From Streptococcus pneumoniae (GTDB lineage: Bacteria; Bacillota; Bacilli; Lactobacillales; Streptococcaceae), in NCBI RefSeq assembly GCF_001113365.1, contig NZ_CKYA01000001.1, positions 193,501 to 257,500 on the forward strand: 64,000 nucleotides of DNA, read 5' to 3'. Below, in pieces: positions 52,794-60,703 of the stretch. Within the stretch, counting starts at the first letter, position 1. Every line of letters begins with the position of its first letter. The translations under genes and the position numbers were made by a program. The notes under the pieces were generated by a model. That model searched no databases, had not been told where the DNA came from, and saw nothing but the letters and a program-made list of their open reading frames with translations.

Positions 52794-53705
52794 TTAGTTG
52801 GTTAGCTCCTCTCTATAAAGGTCAGAAATAGTCAATGTTTTTTGATGAAGAGAGAGATTGGAAATTGTTTTTTGACCAAGTTCTTCTGTCAGTTGTGCTA
52901 TCAATGGAGCTAGACTTCTTTCCTCAATCTCTAATTGACAACTAACACCATTGATAATTGTATAATCTTCTATTTTGTCTAATATACTTTTAGTCTTAAA
53001 ATCAAAGCTTATCTGATACAGTTTGTCATGGATGATTTGCTTAACCTTTCCTGATTTGAGCAATCTACCATTATTAAAGAGGGCGTAATTATCTGCATAT
53101 TTTTCAACCTCCAGAAGATTATGAGTAACGATAATAATGGTATGCCCCTTGCTAGCTAACTTTTGCAATAATTGCCATTGCTTTTCACGACGAATGGGGT
53201 CAACATCATTTGTTGGTTCGTCAAGAAGAATGATGTCTGAGCTACCGATTAGTGTCATAGCGAAGGAAGTTAGTCTTTTGAGACCGCCCGAAAGATCCTT
53301 ACCTTTTTTGTAACGATAGTCTTCAATTTCTAAATCAGTGAGAAGCTGGCTGATTGCTTTTTCTAGTTCTTGGGAACTCAATCCTCGCATTTTTCCAAGT
53401 ATTTCTAAATTTTGTTCTACGGTTAATTTGTCGAGTGGGGCATATTGTTGAGACATATAACTAATTAAGGTGCGTGCTTGTTTACGATTGTATATAAAAG
53501 AAATATCACCATACAAAATATCTCCTTGGTCAGGTTTAGTAAAACCAATCATTTGATTCAATAGAGTAGATTTTCCAGCTCCATTGTGTCCCAAAAAAGC
53601 CGTGATTTTTGCTGGTGATATTTCTAAGGAAATATGATTATTGGCTAAGTGCTGACCATCAAAAGATTTAGTCAAATTATCAATTACGAGTTTTGCAGTT
53701 GTCAT
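52794..53705 (-). CDS. ABC transporter ATPase of the RiPP locus
   Basis: 303 residues, of the bacitracin/lantibiotic-immunity (BcrA/CcmA) type. Walker A GHNGAGKST, signature LSGGLKR, Walker B IILLDEPTNDVD, H-loop THN, with a C-terminal ~80-residue extension. The ATG overlaps the stop of the MccB-like gene (ATGA) and its RBS GGAG is inside that gene, so the two proteins are made together. Confidence 0.93.
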   Translation of the reverse strand: MTTAKLVIDNLTKSFDGQHLANNHISLEISPAKITAFLGHNGAGKSTLLNQMIGFTKPDQGDILYGDISFIYNRKQARTLISYMSQQYAPLDKLTVEQNLEILGKMRGLSSQELEKAISQLLTDLEIEDYRYKKGKDLSGGLKRLTSFAMTLIGSSDIILLDEPTNDVDPIRREKQWQLLQKLASKGHTIIIVTHNLLEVEKYADNYALFNNGRLLKSGKVKQIIHDKLYQISFDFKTKSILDKIEDYTIINGVSCQLEIEERSLAPLIAQLTEELGQKTISNLSLHQKTLTISDLYREELTN

Positions 53706-54835
53706 AACTTTAATTCTCCGTACTTAGAAAAAATTTCCCAATCGTCTTCTTTACCTGTGCCGCATGTTGGACATTCATCAAGATAGCGTCCCCAAGAATC
53801 GTGTGTGAATGAGGCTCCGTTTTCATAATTGATTTCGTATTGATGGTTAAGGCTAATTGGTTCCGTATATTGAGTTAATAATCGGATAGTTTCATCAACA
53901 ATGGCAGAAGTCAGTTGAAATATTGCTGGACCATAGGCTATTGTAGGGATTGTTTTTGTAATCGTACGAACACCGTGGAATTGTTCAAGGAATAGAGTGT
54001 CAATTTTTGTATAATAAATATTTAAACAATCAAAACAGCCTGTTTGGTAAGGGATAACTGAATAGACACGACCACGACTAACTTGACTGGCGCCAAATAT
54101 ACAGGGAATATTTTTTGTAACGATTGCTTTATTTACGATACGTTGAATATCATATTGAGGTTCATCAATCACACATATCGTAATATCAACATCATCAAGT
54201 AAAGGAATCAAGTCACTTACAGAGGTGATACGTATATTATGGGTTTCTACTTCAATATCGGAATTCATTTTTGTAACTTCTCTATGGGCAATTTGAACTT
54301 TAGATAAGCCAATATCATCTTCCTTGTATAGAAATTGTCTTCCTAGATTACTTTGCTCAACAATGTCAAAATCCACTATTTTTATCTTTTTAGGTCCCAA
54401 GCCTGCTAGTAATGTGAGTATGTTAGAACCCCCACCACCAAGACCTAGTAAAAGGATAGTAGACTGATGAATTTTTTTCTGTGTTGCAATACTATCTTGG
54501 AAGCTATTTAAATAGCGACTGAAATAATATATATTTGAATGATAACGTTCTTTAATATCCTGAATTTCGCCCGCTTCTTCGAGAACCCCCTCATTATCTA
54601 AGAGTTCAAGAGCGCCTGTGATGTCTTCTTCAGTTAAATCATCATATTTTGTTAGCATGATATTGAGAATATCTTGAAAAGGACGTCCGTCCAAAATATT
54701 GACTAAATTCCACATTTTATTATTATCATCCTTAATTTCTGTGGTTATACCAATTTGTAGCCCAATCCTAAATAAATTTTTATGAAGTTTATAAACAGGA
54801 TATATTTCTTTTATTCTTGGATGATAGAATTTCAT
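53702..54835 (-). CDS. MccB-like E1/ThiF-family peptide adenylating enzyme
   Basis: 377 residues. Residues 1-90 look like a small winged-helix precursor-recognition domain; from ~100 there is a ThiF/E1 domain: ATP loop GLGGGGSN (131-138), DFD (155-157), SNLGRQFLYKEDDIGLSK (162-179; Asn163, Arg166, Lys179), Asp224 in CVIDEP, and a zinc site from C267FDC270 and C355PTC358. The order and wording follow MccB of microcin C7 closely (NLxRQ..xxEDDxG..K, TGCxxC, YxEPxSLN, CxxCG). MccB uses two ATPs to make a peptidyl-AMP; PaaA of pantocin uses the fold to make a cyclic core. It follows a 20-codon peptide gene through an attenuator. Function as a peptide-modifying enzyme is well supported; exact chemistry is not. 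Confidence 0.88.
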   Translation of the reverse strand: MKFYHPRIKEIYPVYKLHKNLFRIGLQIGITTEIKDDNNKMWNLVNILDGRPFQDILNIMLTKYDDLTEEDITGALELLDNEGVLEEAGEIQDIKERYHSNIYYFSRYLNSFQDSIATQKKIHQSTILLLGLGGGGSNILTLLAGLGPKKIKIVDFDIVEQSNLGRQFLYKEDDIGLSKVQIAHREVTKMNSDIEVETHNIRITSVSDLIPLLDDVDITICVIDEPQYDIQRIVNKAIVTKNIPCIFGASQVSRGRVYSVIPYQTGCFDCLNIYYTKIDTLFLEQFHGVRTITKTIPTIAYGPAIFQLTSAIVDETIRLLTQYTEPISLNHQYEINYENGASFTHDSWGRYLDECPTCGTGKEDDWEIFSKYGELKL

Positions 54836-54852
54836 TTTAACCTCACTATTTT

Positions 54853-54899
54853 ATTAAAAAAGGAAGACGAGGTGATTATAAATCATATATCCTCGTCTT
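54853..54899 (-). terminator. Attenuator/terminator between peptide gene and MccB-like gene
   Basis: On the minus strand AAGACGAGG pairs with CCTCGTCTT (perfect 9 bp, inner TGATT/AATCA) followed by CCTTTTTTAAT, ending 18 bases before the enzyme's ATG. Partial read-through would give much more peptide than enzyme, the common arrangement in RiPP operons. Confidence 0.82.
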
Positions 54900-54995
54900 G
54901 CAACTCCTAGTTCCTATTACAAATGGAAATAAGTAGAAAGAAAATGGTGAACCTATCTACTCAATTCCAACAGTAGGAATAAATAGAAAAGAACT

Positions 54996-55076
54996 CCTCT
55001 AAAAACTCAATTTTAAAATGCTAATTTTTCAACCTTTTCTGGTTACTAAACATAGAAAACCGGTAGTTTTTAGAGG
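54996..55076 (-). repeat. Long inverted repeat downstream of the peptide gene
   Basis: Perfect 12-bp arms CCTCTAAAAACT (54996-55007) and AGTTTTTAGAGG (55065-55076) with a 57-nt loop, starting 10 bases after the peptide stop. It may stabilise the short peptide mRNA or act with the attenuator. Two imperfect copies of a GGAA(A)TAA.TAGAAA segment (54924-54942, 54976-54992) lie beside it. Confidence 0.65.
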
Positions 55077-55086
55077 TGCCCAAAAT

Positions 55087-55149
55087 TTAGAAAACACCCC
55101 AGCTAATATCAGTTTTAGCAATAACTTTACGCACTTGAATATTTTTCAT
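55087..55149 (-). CDS. 20-residue candidate precursor peptide of the MccB-like system
   Basis: Encodes MKNIQVRKVIAKTDISWGVF. AAAGGAG lies 8 bases before the ATG, one of the best ribosome-binding sites in the window. Located between a LytTR-type promoter and the MccB-like gene on the same strand, as expected for a RiPP precursor or pheromone. Basic N-terminal half (leader-like) and a distinct TDISWGVF C-terminus. It lacks Cys and lacks the C-terminal Asn that MccB modifies in microcin C. No homologue is known to me. Confidence 0.75.
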   Translation of the reverse strand: MKNIQVRKVIAKTDISWGVF

Positions 55150-55182
55150 TTTTGTAACTCCTTTCATATTTGATAAGAATAT

Positions 55183-55248
55183 TGTATAATAAATTAACGA
55201 TTTTTTTATCAGCATGTCATAATTGACGTATTTGACGTTATAATTGGC
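55183..55248 (-). promoter_or_regulatory. LytTR-regulator site and promoter of the peptide operon
   Basis: Imperfect direct repeat GTCATAATTGAC (55216-55227) and GTTATAATTGGC (55237-55248), 10 of 12 identical, 21 bp start to start (9-bp cores TCATAATTG / TTATAATTG with a 12-bp spacer), the geometry of AgrA/ComE/BlpR sites. A TATACA -10 (55183-55188, minus strand) with no good -35 lies downstream, typical of activator-dependent promoters. Another tandem TTGACGT pair lies at 55223-55238. Confidence 0.75.
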
Positions 55249-55275
55249 AAAATCATGCTTGTAGTGAGGAATTTG

Positions 55276-55983
55276 ATGTTAAAAATTGCGATTTGTGATG
55301 ATTCTAATAGGGATGGTAGTCAGCTAGAAAACTTACTCTTATCTTATAAGGACATCAAAATAGAAACGAGTGTTTATACGAATCCCCAAAAACTATTAGA
55401 ACAATTGACAGAGAAGTACAGTTGTGTTTTTTTGGATATCGAGATGCCACAGATAACAGGAATTGATATGGCACAAAAAATCCGTAAGGTAAACCCTTTT
55501 ATCCCGATTATCTTTGTTACCAGTTATCGAGATTATATGGAGCAGGTTTTTGAAGTGCAGACTTTTGATTATTTACTTAAACCAGTGACTTCTAAAAAAT
55601 TATATAAAACTCTGGATAGAGTGGTACGTTTTTTGAATTTAGGGCAAGCTGTATTTACGTTTACTTTTGGAAAACAGCATTATTCACTGCCTTTAGATGA
55701 CATTGTATTTTTTGAAAAGGATAAGCGTGCTGTCTTTATTTACACTAAAGATCAGACTTACAAAGCTTTGCTTAAAACGAAAGATATTTTAGAGAAATTA
55801 CCTGATTACTTTATTCAAATTCATTCTTCCTATATTATCAATCCTAGATATGTGACAGAGTTTGATTCGCAAATAGTCACAATTTTAAATGGAATGGATG
55901 AAAATCACCTTCCAATTAGCCGAAAATTTCAAACGTCTTTTAGAGAAAAGTATTATTATTATCTGAGTGAGAGGAATTTTTAA
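55276..55983 (+). CDS. LytTR-family response regulator
   Basis: 235 residues from the ATG at 55276 (MLKIAICDDS) with GAGGA upstream; a start seven codons earlier has no RBS. Receiver domain with IAICDDS, phospho-acceptor Asp54 in VFLDIEMP and Lys in LLKPV; C-terminal LytTR domain (ISRKFQTSFREKYY at the end). Activates quorum-sensing promoters by binding direct repeats such as the one in its own upstream region. Overlaps the kinase gene by one base. Confidence 0.93.
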   Translation: MLKIAICDDSNRDGSQLENLLLSYKDIKIETSVYTNPQKLLEQLTEKYSCVFLDIEMPQITGIDMAQKIRKVNPFIPIIFVTSYRDYMEQVFEVQTFDYLLKPVTSKKLYKTLDRVVRFLNLGQAVFTFTFGKQHYSLPLDDIVFFEKDKRAVFIYTKDQTYKALLKTKDILEKLPDYFIQIHSSYIINPRYVTEFDSQIVTILNGMDENHLPISRKFQTSFREKYYYYLSERNF

Positions 55984-57251
55984 TGTTAGTCAGTTTGCGG
56001 ATTGTGAGTATTCTGTTTGATTTATTTTTGGGAATTATTTTCTTTTATAGACCTCTGTCCCAAAAAGAAAAGTCTAGGAGAATTTGTATCTTTACTTCTC
56101 TCCTTTTATTTTTCCATGCCTTGTTGACGATATTATTTTCAGGAGCTAATCTTTTCTTAGTAGGGAATCTTATTCTCAGTATCGCAGAGTATTATTTTTT
56201 AGGTCTTTATTTTGGATATGCTGTTCAAGAATCTTCGTTTTGGATTTTTTGTCAGATGAGTCTAACTTTACTAGCTGGTACTATACTCAATCAAGCAGTG
56301 CAACTATTTTCCCCTTTATCAGTCATTTCAGAAAATCTAATAGCCATGCTTTTTTATCTCGCTGTAGCTTTTCTTTTATCATTGCTAGTGACCCTGGTTC
56401 TTCGACAACTTTTTCGTGCACATCAAAAGTTAGTTTATACTGTTTCTAAAGGGACTTGGTTATACCAGTTTATTGTACCATTTTTGTCCATTTGTTTTGC
56501 TTTTACAGTATCAGCGATTCAAGGGCAAGTGTTTGAGAAGGATTATCTTTCTTTTGTTTCTGTATTAGCCCTCATTGTGTTAACGTTCTCTTCTCTCTAT
56601 TTCACCCTATATCTTTCTCAGCAACAACAGAGGTATTATCAAAGCATACTAGAGACGGAACAGATGACCTTTCAACTGAGAGAAATGAAACAATCTAAAA
56701 AAGATTATAGGAGGATTCAAAGGATTCAACACGATTTGAAAAATCAACATTTAATCCTCCTTGCACTTTTAAAAGAAGATCCTGAACAAGCGAAGTCTTA
56801 TCTCCAAAGCATGACAAATAGTATAGAGAACCAAACTGTCTGTTACTCCAAGAATACAACAATTAACTTTTTACTCAATCAAAAATTACAGGATAAGGTA
56901 GAGGACATACAATTGGAAATTGATTGTTTTGTACCTCAACGATTAGAAATCAATCCAGATATTTTAGCGGTTTTACTTGGTAATTTGTTGGACAATAGTC
57001 TTGAAGCCTGTATGCGCTTGAGTAATAAAGAAGATAGGGTCTTGATCTTAGGAATACGATATTTTCAGAAGAAACTCTTTATTGCTATCGAGAATTCATT
57101 TGATGAGAATGAATTGGTAATACGAAAGGAACGTCAGACAGAGGGATGGGGGCTTAAAAATATTGAGAGACTTGTAACCAATCATAGGGGAACAATGAAG
57201 AATTTCATTCAGAATGGACGTCATAAAACAGAAGTGATTCTTCTTGTCTAA
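55983..57251 (+). CDS. AgrC/ComD-type (HPK10) histidine kinase
   Basis: 422 residues. About six or seven N-terminal helices (to ~215) with no large outside domain, then RIQHDLKNQHLIL with phospho-His250, and a HATPase domain (LGNLLDNSLEAC, GWGLKNIERLV). HPK10 kinases sense secreted peptides, often modified ones (AgrD thiolactone, ComC, BlpC). The obvious ligand is the product of the divergent 20-codon gene. Confidence 0.93.
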   Translation: MLVSLRIVSILFDLFLGIIFFYRPLSQKEKSRRICIFTSLLLFFHALLTILFSGANLFLVGNLILSIAEYYFLGLYFGYAVQESSFWIFCQMSLTLLAGTILNQAVQLFSPLSVISENLIAMLFYLAVAFLLSLLVTLVLRQLFRAHQKLVYTVSKGTWLYQFIVPFLSICFAFTVSAIQGQVFEKDYLSFVSVLALIVLTFSSLYFTLYLSQQQQRYYQSILETEQMTFQLREMKQSKKDYRRIQRIQHDLKNQHLILLALLKEDPEQAKSYLQSMTNSIENQTVCYSKNTTINFLLNQKLQDKVEDIQLEIDCFVPQRLEINPDILAVLLGNLLDNSLEACMRLSNKEDRVLILGIRYFQKKLFIAIENSFDENELVIRKERQTEGWGLKNIERLVTNHRGTMKNFIQNGRHKTEVILLV

Positions 57252-57269
57252 CTAGGGTTTGTTGCTATC

Positions 57270-58352
57270 TTAATCAAAATAAAGCAAGTCTTTGCTGGTG
57301 CTTGTAAAGAGGTCGAAGCCATCCTTGGTAACAACACCGCAGTCTTCGATACGGACACCGACCTTACCAGGGATATAGATACCTGGTTCAACAGAGAAGC
57401 ACATGCCTTCTTCGATGACCATGTCGTTTCCTTCCATGATAGATGGGAATTCGTGGACATCCATACCGATACCGTGACCGAGACGGTGGTTGAAGTACTC
57501 ACCGTAACCAGCTTTTTCGATGACTTCACGGGCAGCGCGGTCCACTTCATGGGCAGTCACACCCGGCTTGATAAAGTCAAGAGCAGCTTGTTGGGCTTCA
57601 AGGGTCAAGTTGTAAATATCTTTCTTGAATTGGTCAGGTTTGCCGACTGCGACTGTACGAGTCATATCTGACGCATAGCCGTTGACTAGAACACCCAGGT
57701 CAAAGAGGAGAAGAGCATTATTTTCAACTTTGTTAGCTGCTGGAATGCCGTGTGGATTTGCAGCGTTATCGCCAGTCAAGACCATAGTATCAAAACTCAT
57801 TTCATAACCTTCACGCTTCATGGCAAAGTCGATTTGGGCGATGATATCTGTCTCTGTCTTATCAAGAGAAATATTATCAAAACCAACCTTAACAGCCTTG
57901 TCCGCATAGAGACCTGCAACCATCATTTTTTGCACTTCGTCAGCTGATTTGATGAGTCGCATGCGTTGGATACGAGGAGTGAGGTTGTCAAACTCAGCAG
58001 TTTCAAAAACGGTTTTTAAACCATGATATTTGGTCAAGATAAGATTGTCAAACTCAACAGCGACACGTTTTAAATCAAGCTGTGGAAGAGCATGTTTCAT
58101 TTTTTGCCATGGATTTTCAGAATCCACATAGCCCACAACTGGGAAGGAAACAGTGCTGCTTGCACGCTCAACCTCAAGGGCTGGGACAAAGAGGAGGGGT
58201 TCTTGATCCGCTAGGATAAAAAGGAACATTTGGCGTTCATGGGGATCACTGTAAAAGCCAGTGAGGTAATTGATTGTGACGGGGTCAGATACGACAGCGA
58301 CGTCTAGTTTTTCTGATTCAAGATATGTTACGATTTGTTGTAATTTAGACAT
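57270..58352 (-). CDS. pepQ: Xaa-Pro dipeptidase PepQ
   Basis: 360 residues, M24B family. Metal-binding residues lie in LLFDLGVLVNGYASDMTRT, HRLGHGIGMDVHE, EEGMCFSVEPGIY and GVRIEDCGVV. Cleaves Xaa-Pro dipeptides in the cytoplasm. Convergent with the kinase gene with only 18 bases between stops and no terminator seen. Confidence 0.95.
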   Translation of the reverse strand: MSKLQQIVTYLESEKLDVAVVSDPVTINYLTGFYSDPHERQMFLFILADQEPLLFVPALEVERASSTVSFPVVGYVDSENPWQKMKHALPQLDLKRVAVEFDNLILTKYHGLKTVFETAEFDNLTPRIQRMRLIKSADEVQKMMVAGLYADKAVKVGFDNISLDKTETDIIAQIDFAMKREGYEMSFDTMVLTGDNAANPHGIPAANKVENNALLLFDLGVLVNGYASDMTRTVAVGKPDQFKKDIYNLTLEAQQAALDFIKPGVTAHEVDRAAREVIEKAGYGEYFNHRLGHGIGMDVHEFPSIMEGNDMVIEEGMCFSVEPGIYIPGKVGVRIEDCGVVTKDGFDLFTSTSKDLLYFD

Positions 58353-58424
58353 ATGCTACCTTCTTTCTACCCCTCTATTTTGGCAAAAAAAGAGAGAAAA
58401 TGCAAGGGAGAAGGGTAAAAGAAC

Positions 58425-58461
58425 AGACAAAAAGAACTCCGACAAGATAACGGAGTTCTTT
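58425..58461 (-). terminator. Terminator of murT-gatD
   Basis: Perfect 11-bp stem AAAGAACTCCG / CGGAGTTCTTT, loop ACAAGATAA-type, followed on the minus strand by TTTTGTC. Confidence 0.85.
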
Positions 58462-58479
58462 GATATCATTTTCCTTTGT

Positions 58480-59262
58480 TTAAGAAAAGTCAGCCTTGCT
58501 TTTGACATCACTGTACTCTTCAGCGATTTCTTGGCTGAGAATATCTTCATAAGCAGAGAGTTGGATGTCCTGACCGTATTTCTTCTTGAGGGCAGTAGTG
58601 ACTAGGCGATAAGCCAGATTGGCATTACGAGAGAGGATAGGTCCGTGGAAGTAGGAACCAAAGACATTCTTGTAATGAACCCCTTCGCCGACTTTTTCTT
58701 CGTTATTTCCATTTCCATAGACAACCTGTCCCAGTGGTTTTTGGTCATCGGAGAGGAAGGTACGGCCCTGGTGATTTTCAAAGCCATAGTAGGTTTCATC
58801 GAAATCTTCATTGTGAATCTTGATGTCACCGATAAAGCGGTTATTGGTCTGGTTGAGGGTGTAGTGTCCCATGACCCCTAGCCCTTCGATGCGTTTGCCT
58901 GAAGCTTCAATATAATATTGCCCCAATAGTTGGAAACCACCACAGATAGCCAGAACCACACCGTCGTTTTGGATGTAGTTGTCAATGCTCTTTTTTTTAG
59001 CAGGTAGGTCGTCTGCAATGATACTTTGTTCAAAGTCTTGACCGCCACCGAAAAAGGCAATGTCGTAGTGATTTTCATCAAAGTTATCATGGAGAGAAAC
59101 GATGTCAACCGTCACATGGGCTCCCAGTTTTTCAGCCACATACTTGAGCATGAGGATGTTTCCATTGTCCCCGTAGGTATTCATGAGGTTTCCATAGAGG
59201 TGGGCAATGTTGAGCTGATAAGGGTAATTGCCAGCTTTTGAGGAAAGTGAAGTATAAACCAT
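58480..59262 (-). CDS. gatD: Lipid II isoglutaminyl synthase, glutaminase subunit GatD
   Basis: 260 residues. Class I glutaminase with nucleophile Cys in AICGGFQLLG and His in SYFHGPIL. With MurT it amidates the D-Glu of lipid II to D-isoglutamine, needed for cross-linking in streptococci. Its ATG abuts the murT stop (one-base overlap), so the two are coupled. Confidence 0.96.
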   Translation of the reverse strand: MVYTSLSSKAGNYPYQLNIAHLYGNLMNTYGDNGNILMLKYVAEKLGAHVTVDIVSLHDNFDENHYDIAFFGGGQDFEQSIIADDLPAKKKSIDNYIQNDGVVLAICGGFQLLGQYYIEASGKRIEGLGVMGHYTLNQTNNRFIGDIKIHNEDFDETYYGFENHQGRTFLSDDQKPLGQVVYGNGNNEEKVGEGVHYKNVFGSYFHGPILSRNANLAYRLVTTALKKKYGQDIQLSAYEDILSQEIAEEYSDVKSKADFS

Positions 59263-60605
59263 TAGTTCATCTCCTTTCTAACAATTTGACGACTAGCCAG
59301 CAGTTCACGGAATTCCAGCATAGCAGTATAGGTAGCCAGGATATAGGCATGCTTGCAGTCTTGGTTCTCAATGGTCTTGAGAACTTGCTCCAGACTATTT
59401 GTTTCAGTGATTTTCTCAGCTGGATAGCCAGTTACTCGTAGACGACGTGCAATTTCAGAATGGCGAACACCGCCAGCGTTGATTTCAGGGATGTCCATCT
59501 CAGTGATTTGTTCAAAATCAGCATCCCAGATCCAGCTTGTATCAATTCCGTCTGCATAGTTAGCGTTAAGGAGGACAGATAGGCTAAATGGATAAGGTGC
59601 TAGTTTAATCATTTCGATAGCTTGGGTTGCACCGACTGGATTTTTAATTAAGACAAGGGTACATTCCTTGTCACCGATATGGAAGGTTTCTTGGCGTCCA
59701 AAGACAGCACGGCTCTTATCAAATCCCTGTTTGATGAGTTGTGAATCTGCACCAAGGAAACGGGCGATGGCAACCGCAGCTAGGGCGTTGTAGATATTGT
59801 AGAGTCCACCGATTTGAATACCGTACTCTTGGCCGTCAATGACGAAGCGAGAGTGATTGTTGGTCAACTCAACCAAGTCTGTCAAGCGATAGTCCAGATC
59901 AGGACGTTTACATCCACAGCCTTCACAGATATAGGCACCCAAATTTGCATAGGTATTATGCTCATATTTGAGGATTCCTTGGCAGTCAGGACAGAGAATC
60001 CCTTCGGTATTGTAGTGAGCCAGCTGGGCTGGGCCTTTCTCCAAGTCAAAACCAAAATACTCTACAGGATTTGGAATAGCTGGCTTGTAGAAAAGTGGAC
60101 TGTCTCCATTAAGAAGAACAGTGGCAGTAGGCACCTTACGAATAGCATCCAAAATCATCTTATAAGTTGTGTAAATCTCACCATAGCGGTCCATCTGGTC
60201 GCGGAAGATATTAGTAATGACAAAAAGACTTGGCTGGATGTAGTCACAGATACGAGATAGACTGGCTTCGTCGATTTCAAGAACGGCAATGTTTTTCCCA
60301 GTTTTAGAAGATTTGGCTGTTAAGAAGGTTGTCGTAATCCCTGTAATCATGTTGGCACCGCTTGGGTTGGTCAGAACTTGACCATAAACCTCTTTTAAAA
60401 TGCCGACAGTGAGGGCAGTTGTTAGGGTTTTTCCATTTGTTCCAGTGACCACGACAATCTCGTAGTTCTTAGCTAGGTTTTGTAAAATATCTTTATCAAA
60501 TTGAAGGGCGACTTTTCCTGGAAGCGTACTTCCACGTCCAAGACGGCTTAAAACGAAGTGGGAAGAACGCCCAGCAAGAAGGCCCAAAGTAGTTTTTAAG
60601 TTCAT
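59262..60605 (-). CDS. murT: Lipid II isoglutaminyl synthase, Mur-ligase subunit MurT
   Basis: 447 residues. ATP loop VVTGTNGKTLTTAL, a four-Cys zinc ribbon insert (CPDC ... CEGCGC, about residues 205-230) that marks MurT, and a C-terminal DUF1727 domain. Activates the D-Glu carboxyl of lipid II; ammonia comes from GatD. Essential in pneumococcus. Confidence 0.96.
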   Translation of the reverse strand: MNLKTTLGLLAGRSSHFVLSRLGRGSTLPGKVALQFDKDILQNLAKNYEIVVVTGTNGKTLTTALTVGILKEVYGQVLTNPSGANMITGITTTFLTAKSSKTGKNIAVLEIDEASLSRICDYIQPSLFVITNIFRDQMDRYGEIYTTYKMILDAIRKVPTATVLLNGDSPLFYKPAIPNPVEYFGFDLEKGPAQLAHYNTEGILCPDCQGILKYEHNTYANLGAYICEGCGCKRPDLDYRLTDLVELTNNHSRFVIDGQEYGIQIGGLYNIYNALAAVAIARFLGADSQLIKQGFDKSRAVFGRQETFHIGDKECTLVLIKNPVGATQAIEMIKLAPYPFSLSVLLNANYADGIDTSWIWDADFEQITEMDIPEINAGGVRHSEIARRLRVTGYPAEKITETNSLEQVLKTIENQDCKHAYILATYTAMLEFRELLASRQIVRKEMN

Positions 60606-60661
60606 GTTTCTATTATATCATAAAAGAGGGAAAAGACAGATTCGAGATTTCGCAGAAATAA

Positions 60662-60682
60662 AAACAGCCCGAAGAGGGCTGT
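60662..60682 (-). terminator. Terminator of the RclA-like gene
   Basis: ACAGCCC-TCTTC-GGGCTGT stem with TTTTATT on the minus strand. Confidence 0.88.
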
Positions 60683-60703
60683 TCGATACGATTAAATCTC
60701 AAC

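Noticed and set aside
54964..54987. Minus-strand IYSYCWN-stop heptapeptide ending in Asn, after AGAGGAG, recalling the microcin C precursor MRTGNAN
   Set aside because: It would need an ATT start codon; no ATG, GTG or TTG is available. The 20-codon ORF with a proper start is far better supported. Worth a look only if the 20-mer is disproved.
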